A stretch of 64,000 nt of DNA, taken from positions 186,001 to 250,000 of the forward strand of contig NZ_NPJG01000042.1 in assembly GCF_002251245.1 (NCBI RefSeq). Reading direction: 5' to 3'. Position 1 is the first letter of the stretch. Every line of letters begins with the position of its first letter. Positions 7,416 to 14,893 of this stretch are shown one piece after another. The translations under genes and the position numbers were made by a program. The DNA is from Prevotella sp. P5-92 (GTDB lineage: Bacteria; Bacteroidota; Bacteroidia; Bacteroidales; Bacteroidaceae). The notes below the pieces were generated by a model that saw only the letters and a program-made list of their open reading frames with translations, was not told where the DNA came from and did no database searches.

Positions 7416-9983
7416 TTATCTTTTAGCCAAGCGTCTTATTCCGCGTATCAGCTCTCCTGCAATCATCACTACAGACGTACCTGCAATAATGTATGTCCAG
7501 TCTTCGAAGCTAAGAGGTACGGTTCTGAACATCTTTCCTCCAAACTCTACTATGATCCATTGTCCCGCGAGAATCATCGCCAACACCGTAATAAGGCCTT
7601 TGTCAGAGAGGAATCCTCGGAAAGCTGAGTGGCTCGAACCGAGTGTCTTTGCATTGAAAAGGTTCCACCATTGCAACATTACGAAGATGGTGAAGAATAT
7701 TGTCAACTCTTTGGCTGACACACCGGCAATACGTTCAAAATACCACAGAAGACCAAACATCAACGCGAAGAACAGTAGTCCTACACCGAAGATGCCGAAT
7801 GCCATACCTCGGTTGATGATAAAGTCGGTCTGTTTTCTTGGCTTGTCTTTCATCACCTCGCTTTCGGGAGGTAGCGATGAGAGAGCCATGGCGGCAAAAG
7901 TGTCCATAATAAGGTTCACCCATAACATTTGTGTAATGGTAAGTGGCAGTTCTGTGCCTATGAACGAGCCGCCTAACACAAGCAATAACGCTGTCACGTT
8001 GACAACGAGTTGGAAGAAGATAAAGCGCTGAATGTTCTTATATAGAGAGCGTCCCCATTGTACTGCTTTGACGATGCTTGTGAACGAGTCGTCGATAAGT
8101 GTCATGTCGCTTGCGTTCTTTGCCACACTGGTGCCTGAACCGAGCGATAGTCCGACGTGGGCATGATTAAGGGCAGGAGCGTCATTGGTGCCGTCACCTG
8201 TCACGGCTACCACTTCCCCGTGTTTTTGCAACATATTTACGAGTCGCTGCTTGTCGGTTGGTCTGGCGCGGCTCATTACTTTTAGGGCTTCAACCCTATT
8301 GTATGCCTCCTCGTCAGAGAGGGCGGCAAAGTCAGGACCGGTGATTTGTGCACCGTCGGGGATCATGTCGTGCCATACGCCGATTTGGCGTGCTATCTCA
8401 ATGGCAGTGGCTGATGTGTCTCCAGTGACTATTTTCACGTCTATGCCAGCTCTGCAGCATTGTCTTACCGCCATGGGCACTTCCTCTCTCAGTGGGTCGC
8501 TGATGGCTGCCACTGCTTGTATGGTGAGGCTTCTGTCTCCTGCTTCGAGGCTGTATCCGTTTTTGCCACACTCAACCTTCTTGTATGCAAAGGCAAGCGT
8601 ACGCATTGCCTTGTTTTGATATTCGAGGGTTTGGCGCTGTATGTTGAGCAGCTCTTCATGGTCAATATCACAGTGTGCCATCACAATCTCTGGTGCACCT
8701 TTTACCATTAGGTATTGTCCTTCTTTTGTTTCAGCTATGGTAGCCATATATTTGTTCTCCGTAGAGAAAGGCTGTTGCCAAAGTATCGGAGTCTGTTGCC
8801 TTAGTAGCGAATAGTCAGTGCCGTTAGCCTTCAGCCATAGCAACAATGCGGCTTCTGTAGGGTTGCCAATGGTCTTCGCTCCGTCGAGTTCTGCTGTTGA
8901 GTTCACGGCCATGGCTATTTCGAGCAGACTTCTGTCTCCCCATTCCTTAATCTCGGCAACCTGCATCTTGTTTTGTGTCAGTGTACCTGTTTTGTCGGTG
9001 CATATCACGGTGACAGCTCCCATTGTTTCGCAGGCATGAAGCTTGCGTACGAGGTTGTTGGACTTAAGCATTCTCCTCATGTTTAAGGCGAGTGCTAATG
9101 TCACAGCCATCGGCAGTCCTTCAGGTACAGCCATCACGATTAGCGTGACGGCCATCATGAAATATTTCAGCACCACTTCAGCCATTCTGATCCAGTCATT
9201 GGTGCTCCATAATGGGTTTGTCATGATGTCGTGTCCGAGGAACCCGACGAAAGCCAATATCGAGACGGCTGAGCCAATCTTGCTTATCATCTTGGCAAGT
9301 TTGTCGAGCTGCATGTTGAGCGGAGTTTTTATCTGCGTTATCTCCATCGACTTTGTCGCCACCTTGCCAATCTCTGTGGCGTCGCCCACGGCAGTTACAC
9401 GGAAGCGTCCATTTCCGTTCATCACCATAGTCGATCTCAGCACCACGTTTGAAGGATATGTGGCGCCGTCATTCATTTCTTTTACATTTTTAGAAATGAT
9501 AGGTTCTCCGGTCAGTGCCGACTCATCTATCTGGAGTTCAGTAGCTTCGAGTAGCCTGCCGTCTGCCGGAATCTCATCGCCCACGCCAATGACAATCACG
9601 TCTCCCACGACCACATTGCGCTGTGCGATTTCCACCACTCTTCCGTTTCTCCACACCTTTACAGGTTGGTCGTCGCCCAGGGCGGTAAGCTCATCAAATC
9701 GCTTTGCGGCATCACGCTCGAAGTAGAATCCCACAGTAGTTGCAAAGAATATGGCAAGGAAGATGCCGATAGTCTCCACGAAATCGTTTTCTATGGCAGC
9801 CAATCCAAGCGATATTGCGGCAGCCACGAGAAGTATCTTTATTATCGGGTCGTTGTATTTGTCGAGGTACAACCTCCACAGCGAGGTCTTCTTGGGCGGG
9901 GTAAGAACGTTCTCTCCGTATTCCTCTCTGCTTTTCACTACCTCTTTGTCGGTGAGTCCTCTAAAATTGTTTGCTTTTTCCAC
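7416..9983 (-). CDS. Calcium-type P-type ATPase (PMCA/SERCA-like)
   Basis: An 855-residue cation pump of the inner membrane. Features in order: N-terminal cation-ATPase domain, the actuator motif LTGEP (TGE at 158-160), PEGLP in helix M4 (about 287-291), the phosphorylation site DKTGTLT with Asp330, and TGDGTNDAPAL in the hinge. The C-terminal part has about six more helices. The PEGLP calcium-site motif and overall length fit calcium-transporting ATPases, but substrate cannot be fixed by motif alone. The start is GTG at 9983, because no in-frame ATG precedes the conserved N-terminus. A TAATTTTG -7 box lies at 10013-10020 on the same strand. Confidence 0.9.
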   Translation of the reverse strand: MEKANNFRGLTDKEVVKSREEYGENVLTPPKKTSLWRLYLDKYNDPIIKILLVAAAISLGLAAIENDFVETIGIFLAIFFATTVGFYFERDAAKRFDELTALGDDQPVKVWRNGRVVEIAQRNVVVGDVIVIGVGDEIPADGRLLEATELQIDESALTGEPIISKNVKEMNDGATYPSNVVLRSTMVMNGNGRFRVTAVGDATEIGKVATKSMEITQIKTPLNMQLDKLAKMISKIGSAVSILAFVGFLGHDIMTNPLWSTNDWIRMAEVVLKYFMMAVTLIVMAVPEGLPMAVTLALALNMRRMLKSNNLVRKLHACETMGAVTVICTDKTGTLTQNKMQVAEIKEWGDRSLLEIAMAVNSTAELDGAKTIGNPTEAALLLWLKANGTDYSLLRQQTPILWQQPFSTENKYMATIAETKEGQYLMVKGAPEIVMAHCDIDHEELLNIQRQTLEYQNKAMRTLAFAYKKVECGKNGYSLEAGDRSLTIQAVAAISDPLREEVPMAVRQCCRAGIDVKIVTGDTSATAIEIARQIGVWHDMIPDGAQITGPDFAALSDEEAYNRVEALKVMSRARPTDKQRLVNMLQKHGEVVAVTGDGTNDAPALNHAHVGLSLGSGTSVAKNASDMTLIDDSFTSIVKAVQWGRSLYKNIQRFIFFQLVVNVTALLLVLGGSFIGTELPLTITQMLWVNLIMDTFAAMALSSLPPESEVMKDKPRKQTDFIINRGMAFGIFGVGLLFFALMFGLLWYFERIAGVSAKELTIFFTIFVMLQWWNLFNAKTLGSSHSAFRGFLSDKGLITVLAMILAGQWIIVEFGGKMFRTVPLSFEDWTYIIAGTSVVMIAGELIRGIRRLAKR

Positions 9984-10012
9984 TTATATGCTCTGTTTAT
10001 TGTTTTCGACTG

Positions 10013-10020
10013 CAAAATTA
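10013..10020 (-). promoter_or_regulatory. -7 promoter box for the P-type ATPase gene
   Basis: On the minus strand this reads TAATTTTG followed by C, matching TAnnTTTG. It lies 30 bases before the GTG start of the ATPase. No clear TTTG -33 box was found at the right distance, so confidence is modest. Confidence 0.45.
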
Positions 10021-10080
10021 CTAATAAATAAGGTGAAAAGTCTGTATATTCATTTTTTTTAGTCTTTTTTGCAAAAAATA

Positions 10081-10112
10081 TTTGGATTTCTCACAAAAAC
10101 ATCGTACCTTTG
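10081..10112 (+). promoter_or_regulatory. Bacteroidetes-type promoter for tRNA-CAU
   Basis: TTTG at 10081-10084 and TACCTTTG(C) at 10105-10112, 20 bases apart. The tRNA begins 33 bases after the -7 box. Confidence 0.7.
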
Positions 10113-10145
10113 CACCCGAAATCAGTATTCAACCTGTTTTTCATC

Positions 10146-10219
10146 GGGCTTTTAGCTCAGTTGGTTAGAGCAACAGACTCATAATCTGGAGGTCCTAGGT
10201 TCAAGCCCTAGATGGCCCA
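10146..10219 (+). tRNA. tRNA with anticodon CAU (elongator Met or Ile2)
   Basis: A 74-base cloverleaf. The acceptor GGGCTTT pairs with ATGGCCC with one U-U mismatch, the D arm reads AGCTCAGTTGGTTAGAGC, the anticodon loop reads CTCATAA, and the T arm reads CTAGGTTCAAGCCCTAG. The discriminator is A; a complete CCA is not encoded (ACC then T). The anticodon stem lacks the three G-C pairs of initiator tRNA, so it is not fMet. Sequence alone does not settle elongator Met versus lysidine-modified Ile. Confidence 0.9.
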
Positions 10220-10230
10220 CCTTCAAGAAG

Positions 10231-10266
10231 GAAGCACTTGCGATTGCTCGCGAGTGCTTCTTTTTA
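10231..10266 (+). terminator. Rho-independent terminator after tRNA-CAU
   Basis: GAAGCACTTGCG pairs with CGCGAGTGCTTC (12 pairs, one wobble), followed by TTTTTATT. The rest of the gap to 10384 holds nothing I can recognise. Confidence 0.85.
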
Positions 10267-10384
10267 TTATGTTATTTCCTTATTCTGCATATCGTCTTCT
10301 CCCCCATCTTTGGGCATAAATGATTGACTCTGCTGTGTAATGGCCAATGAGCCGGTTGGGTTTGGGCTGCATGCGGTTGGAGTG

Positions 10385-12286
10385 TCAGTCTTCGTGGCAG
10401 AAATGGAAATAGTCTAATGTCAGGCGGTTGACGTCCTTGCGCAGTTGAGTTATTTCGTTCTGCTCTTGGACGTCGAGTGGACTGCCTTCGACGTTGACAT
10501 AAAGTTGTTCACCTTTTTTTCTTACTACAACAGTGACGTTGCCGTCGAAGTGCTGTAGCTCGATGGTGCCAACGAGCATGCTCTCTATCACGTGCTGCAT
10601 CCTTGGAGCATCGATGTCAGCGTTGTATGTCTCCATTGTCGTGTCGAGAGAATAGTGGGCTTTGGGCCATTTTATCGACGCTTTGGCTATTGCGTCTCGA
10701 CAGATGGCGATGAAGTCATGGTTTGCTATCTGCCATTTGGTCATTCCCGCTTCGAGACGCGAGAGGTCGAGCACGCCTGTGACGAGAAACATCAGGCGGT
10801 CTGTAAGATTTTGTATGGTGATAGCCATGGCTGAGCGTTGTTCTGAGGAGAGGGATGTGTTGTTCATCATCTCTTTTGTCTTGTCCATCACTTCCTGTAG
10901 CGGTGTGCGTATGGCTTTGCTCATGGTGTTGAAGAACTGTTCTTTCTGTAGGTTGTTGATATTTGCCTCGTTAAGGGCGTCGGCAGTTTTCTTTTCTGTC
11001 TTTTTCAGATGGTGGAAGGTGACGCTGACCTTTGCCACAATGCCGATAAGCACTATCATCACGATAAACATTAACACCATGGCGACCATCACATTTTGTC
11101 CTTTCAGGATTTCCTCTTCAGCCTTGAGATTGTTTATTCGGCTCATTTCTTTCAGCTCCTCTATCTGTTCGTTCGACATGTCGGTACTGATAGAGTCGTT
11201 GGTATGCTTCATCTGTTTGTATATGGCGAGCGCCTTGTCGTATTGGTGTCGTTTGTAATGTATGTCAGCCCGCATCGACAGGCAAAACAGCTTGTTTAAA
11301 GATCTTACGTTAAGCTCGTTGCTCAGTTTCAAGGCTTTGTCGTTGATGGCCATGGCTTCGTCGAGCTGTCCGCGCTCTATGCGGTTGAAGCACAAGGCGT
11401 AGAGATAGAGCGGCTTGTAAGGAGGGTAGGTGAGTCGCTTGTAAAAGTCCATACCTCTTTGTTCGTGGTATTCCGCCTTTTCGAAGTCATGTTTATATGA
11501 ACAGTAGAGTAAATGGCAGTATTCCATGAATAAGCGGTGGTCGTTGAGAGTGATGTCCATTCCTGGTGCCATCTTCAACATCTTTTCCATGACGACGTCT
11601 ATCTCTTTCAGTGCCTTTCCCATTCGTTCGAATTTATGTACCGAGATACTATAGTCGAGCAGATGCATTAGAACGGTGAACTGTATCTGCAGATCGTCTT
11701 CCTTATACATGGTTTTCAATGCTTTTTTCAGCACATCATCAGCCTCGTGCCATCGGTAGGTGCCGATGTATATCTGAGCTTGTGCCACGTAGGCTTTTGT
11801 TATTCCAGAGAAGTTTTTCAGTCTTGAGGCTTCGTCGATCATCTTTTTCGACTCGTCGAGAGCATATTCATATCTCCCTTTGTATATATAAGTGTTGATG
11901 AGTGTGTATTGCATTTCGAAATACATCCTCCAGCTGTGGCATTTCTTTGCCACTTTCATGCCTCGGTCTGCCCAGAATACCACGCTGTCCACCGTATCGT
12001 CATACATGTAGTGGTGGTTGACAATAAAGGTGAGGGCGTTAGCCTGGCTTGTGTCGTTCTTGAGATATTCAGCCTCTTCGAGCATCAGGTATGCGTCTTT
12101 TATGCCATCGGGCATCAGCTGTGATACTGATACTATGTCGCTGAGTTTCTGTAGCCTTTCCTCTCCGTGTGGCATGGCTTTAGCTTCTTTCCTCATGCTG
12201 TCAACCTTGATTTTTTCAGGCTCTTGCGCGTAGGTGCATAGAGAGGAGATAAAGCACAATACAAGTGTCAAGATGTGTCGTCTCAT
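10385..12286 (-). CDS. TPR sensor protein with a degenerate histidine-kinase half
   Basis: 633 residues: signal peptide (1-20), a periplasmic region of TPR-like helical repeats (about 30-380), one membrane helix (about 399-423), then a kinase-like cytoplasmic part. The dimerisation motif reads MSKAIRTPLQEV, so the residue at the phospho-acceptor His position is Lys457. The ATPase half is short: where an N-box is expected it reads RMQHVIESMLVGTIEL with no Asn pair, and no DxGxG or GTGLG box follows. It should therefore bind neither phosphate nor ATP in the usual way. It overlaps the stop of the intact histidine kinase by 4 bases, so the two are made together. It is probably a sensory or allosteric partner of that kinase. 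Confidence 0.8.
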   Translation of the reverse strand: MRRHILTLVLCFISSLCTYAQEPEKIKVDSMRKEAKAMPHGEERLQKLSDIVSVSQLMPDGIKDAYLMLEEAEYLKNDTSQANALTFIVNHHYMYDDTVDSVVFWADRGMKVAKKCHSWRMYFEMQYTLINTYIYKGRYEYALDESKKMIDEASRLKNFSGITKAYVAQAQIYIGTYRWHEADDVLKKALKTMYKEDDLQIQFTVLMHLLDYSISVHKFERMGKALKEIDVVMEKMLKMAPGMDITLNDHRLFMEYCHLLYCSYKHDFEKAEYHEQRGMDFYKRLTYPPYKPLYLYALCFNRIERGQLDEAMAINDKALKLSNELNVRSLNKLFCLSMRADIHYKRHQYDKALAIYKQMKHTNDSISTDMSNEQIEELKEMSRINNLKAEEEILKGQNVMVAMVLMFIVMIVLIGIVAKVSVTFHHLKKTEKKTADALNEANINNLQKEQFFNTMSKAIRTPLQEVMDKTKEMMNNTSLSSEQRSAMAITIQNLTDRLMFLVTGVLDLSRLEAGMTKWQIANHDFIAICRDAIAKASIKWPKAHYSLDTTMETYNADIDAPRMQHVIESMLVGTIELQHFDGNVTVVVRKKGEQLYVNVEGSPLDVQEQNEITQLRKDVNRLTLDYFHFCHED

Positions 12287-13368
12287 GATTTTGCCTCCTT
12301 TTTGTTTAGTGGATGAGTGAAGCAGAAGCGTGCGCCGTTGTTGTATTCAGGGTCAACCCATATCTTTCCGCCTAACCGTTCTATGATAAAGCGGCATATG
12401 GATAGTCCGAGGCCTGTGCCTTGTGCATTTTCGTCCAGTTTCTCGAAGCGGGTGAATACCGATTCCCGTTTGTCGGCTGCTATTCCGCATCCTGTATCGG
12501 TGACGGCAAAGAGAGCCATGTCGTCTTTTGTCTCCAGCGACAGCGTTATGGAGCCTTCGGTGGTGAATTTGTTTGCATTCACCAGAAGGTTGATGAGCAG
12601 CTGTTGCAGTCGTGCCTCGTCGGTGACGATAGGAAGCGTTTCGAGTTGCGACTCGAAGATGATGGCGGCCTTGGTTTGTTTCACCTTATCTACGGTCTTT
12701 ACCACGTTGCGGCAGGTGTCCACAGCATCGTGCTCTTCCAGTCTGAACTGCATCTCCCCGTCTTGCTGTATGGAAAAGTCCACCACGTCGTGTATTAGTT
12801 TCATCAGCAAGTCAGAGTTTTGTTGTATGATGGATTCAAACTGCTTTCTGCTCTCTTCGTCGAGACTTTCGTCGGCGAGGAAAGCTGTGAATCCGGCGAG
12901 GGCATTGAGTGGAGTGCGTATCTCGTGGCTCATGTTTGAGAGGAAGAGGTTTTTCAGTCTTAAGGAGTTCTCTACCATTTGTCGTGCATGGTTGAGCTTT
13001 TCTTTTGATTCCATCAGTCGCCGGTTGTATTTCCTCAGCATTATCAGTCCTGCAACGAGCAGTCCAATGACGAGCAGTCCTCCCATCACGATATATGTTA
13101 TCAGCATGTTTCGCTGTCGGTTGTTGCGTAGGGTCTGCTGTGCCACCAGGTTGGCTGCACGCTCTTTGTTCACTCTGGCGATATAACTCTGTACGCTTGC
13201 CGAGTCAACAGATGAAATCTCTTTGCGATACTTGTCACATTCTTCCTTTGGGTTTATGTATCCTTCCTCTACGTTTTTTGCAGTTAGTGTGGAGGATATC
13301 GGGAAGAGTGTAATGATAAGACAAAGAAGTATAGTTTTACTCAATATTCTTGGCATTCTCTCTTGCAT
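12283..13368 (-). CDS. Sensor histidine kinase without receiver domain
   Basis: 361 residues: N-terminal signal or anchor helix (about 7-30), a short periplasmic stretch, a membrane helix (about 89-112), HisKA with His148 in FLSNMSHEIRTPLNA, and a full HATPase domain: N-box NLLVNANKF, DTGCGI (from 291), FTRFEKL and GTGLGLSI (from 317). All catalytic elements are present. The N-terminal sensor part is very small, about 60 residues, so sensing may depend on the coupled TPR protein downstream. No response regulator gene lies in this part of the window. A start at the fifth codon (13356) is equally possible. Confidence 0.88.
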   Translation of the reverse strand: MQERMPRILSKTILLCLIITLFPISSTLTAKNVEEGYINPKEECDKYRKEISSVDSASVQSYIARVNKERAANLVAQQTLRNNRQRNMLITYIVMGGLLVIGLLVAGLIMLRKYNRRLMESKEKLNHARQMVENSLRLKNLFLSNMSHEIRTPLNALAGFTAFLADESLDEESRKQFESIIQQNSDLLMKLIHDVVDFSIQQDGEMQFRLEEHDAVDTCRNVVKTVDKVKQTKAAIIFESQLETLPIVTDEARLQQLLINLLVNANKFTTEGSITLSLETKDDMALFAVTDTGCGIAADKRESVFTRFEKLDENAQGTGLGLSICRFIIERLGGKIWVDPEYNNGARFCFTHPLNKKEAKS

Positions 13369-13428
13369 TGTTTGTTATTATCTCTTGTTTATGTTGATTA
13401 AAAATCGTCTTCTGATCTTTTCACACGG

Positions 13429-13436
13429 CAAAAATA
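13429..13436 (-). promoter_or_regulatory. -7 promoter box for the histidine kinase operon
   Basis: Minus-strand TATTTTTG followed by CC matches TAnnTTTG, about 60 bases before the kinase start. No convincing -33 partner. Confidence 0.4.
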
Positions 13437-13489
13437 CATATTTTCTTCTATATTACTCTCACTATAGCTCCATATTTATAATAAATTAA

Positions 13490-14583
13490 CTAAACAGAAA
13501 CGATAAGTAACTACTCAACACCCCTGATAATCTTGCCTCAAAATCCTTTGTTTACAAAGTGCTGAGTAGTTACCTTCTCCCCACACACTGCTTCCACTCT
13601 CAAAGGCCATAAGAGGAAGGGGTGGCGGCAGGGTGGCGTTTTGCTACCACGCGAGGAAAAAATAAATTCCACGCGTGGGAGCAATATTTTGGTCGCGGGA
13701 GAGGGGAAATGGGGAAACTTGTATTATTAATATAGAATTTCATTTGCCTTTGACTACTATTCAAGTAAATAGCGAAAAAAATAAAAGTTTAAAAACATCT
13801 GTCACTGTCACCCGTAATAGTTACTCTCTTGGTTATTAATTAGTTAACATTTCCTACTGGTGACAGACGTTCTGAAAAAGGGGCTAAGGCCGCATCTAAA
13901 AGTGGCAAAAAGCATTAAATACTTGCCCAAAAAACATGGCTTTTTTATTCAAAACGCCCTAAATCTTCGCCATAAGTGACAATTTCGGTTGTTAAAAACA
14001 CAAAAACGCCTTCTTTCAGGGAAAAAGGTTGCGCCTTTGCAGTATCTAACGACAGCCTTTGGAACAACTGTACCACAGTTAGTGACACGACTGTTCCATA
14101 ACTATGGAACGACCGTGACACTAACTATGGAACAGTCGTGACACTAACCATCTATTAATCGCCTACAACCTAAGGGATAATGTCTCGACAACTACCGAAG
14201 AATCTTCCATGTGCTATCGGGTGACAGACAAGAACATCTGTCACCTATCTGTCACCAGGTTAAACCCCTGTATATTAGAAATATACAAGCTAAAGGTGAC
14301 AGATGACAGATAAACTAAACATTTATACGTGTGTATAGTGACGAACGTGTTTGTCGTGTGCGTAATAATATCTGACAAAACTTGGTCTTAGCGTTCGTTT
14401 ATCTTTACAAAATTTTCTCGAAAATTAAAGCCGTATTAAGGAATTGATACAATCGTATTTCTAAAAGTGTAAAAATTACACATTTTTAGCATTTTACATC
14501 AAAATATCATTAATCATCAAGTTTAGCATCAAAATATCACGTTTTTCGCAAAATAGTATTGAAAAAAAACAAAATAATATTAC
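13490..14583. other. Gene-free, repeat-rich intergenic region
   Basis: About 1.1 kb with no reading frame I would call a gene on either strand. It contains an imperfect 15-bp inverted repeat (13507-13521 with 13559-13573) enclosing a smaller hairpin, CCACGCG/CGCGTGG-type motifs near 13647-13680, several GTGACAG / CTGTCAC words in both orientations (about 13799-13810, 13858-13867, 14220-14310), and a cluster of 23-bp repeats at 14058-14147. It lies between the divergent kinase operon and the susC promoter. It may be regulatory or an old mobile-element scar; I cannot tell which. Confidence 0.6.
14058..14147. repeat. Cluster of 23-bp direct and inverted repeats
   Basis: Two tandem copies at 14102-14124 and 14125-14147 share CTATGGAAC...CGTGACACTAA and differ at three or four bases. 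An inverted copy at 14078-14100 (reverse complement TATGGAACAGTCGTGTCACT plus AAC) differs from the second copy at one base. A weaker fourth copy starts near 14058 (TTTGGAACAACTGTACCAC). They lie about 450 bases upstream of the susC promoter. Confidence 0.75.
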
Positions 14584-14611
14584 TTGTTTTGCAGAAAAAG
14601 CTATATCTTTG
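14584..14611 (+). promoter_or_regulatory. Bacteroidetes-type promoter for the susCD operon
   Basis: TTG at 14584-14586 and TATCTTTG(C) at 14604-14611, spacing 17 (slightly short). It predicts a leader of about 270 bases before the chosen susC start. Confidence 0.6.
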
Positions 14612-14735
14612 CAAAGTCAAAGCGAACGAAAATACTTAAAAGTGTTAAAACGTAAGATACAACTAATAACAATAAATAAAATTAGCTAACAATATGACAA
14701 AAAACAGTACATAGCAGGAAATAGCATCTGGCAGT

Positions 14736-14784
14736 CTGTCCTGTAGTCAGGAAGACAGCTACCGTTGACTCCATGTCGGGGTCA
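14736..14784 (+). promoter_or_regulatory. Two hairpins in the susC mRNA leader
   Basis: Hairpin 1: CTGTC-CTG with CAG-GAA-GACAG (14736-14758, three-base bulge). Hairpin 2: TGACTCC (14766-14772), loop ATGTC, GGGGTCA (14778-14784), seven pairs with one G-T. Both lie in the long untranslated leader and could control expression or bind a small RNA; this is inference. Confidence 0.5.
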
Positions 14785-14893
14785 CACCTTATTTAATTAT
14801 AGAAGAAAACCTAATAAAGAGATTTTCCTCATGTTTGCCGGCCAACCCCCGGCTAACCGAATTAAAAACCTCAAAGAAAAAAGTACTTCAAGT

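Noticed and set aside
7321..8031. Plus-strand frame of 236 codons opposite the ATPase and ribF
   Set aside because: Antisense to two genes with full catalytic motifs; composition (Ser/Ile/Pro-rich) is that of a shadow frame.
10146..10219. Initiator tRNA-fMet
   Set aside because: The anticodon stem lacks the three consecutive G-C pairs and the 1-72 pair is G-C.
13490..14583. Possible CRISPR array or hidden gene in the long gap
   Set aside because: The repeats are too few, vary in sequence and orientation, and have no equal spacers; no cas gene is near. No frame of protein-like composition is seen.
14765..14893. N-terminal extension of susC from the TTG at 14765
   Set aside because: It lies across the leader hairpin and would put 43 residues before a normal signal peptide; MDLNFKKS at 14894 is the likely start.
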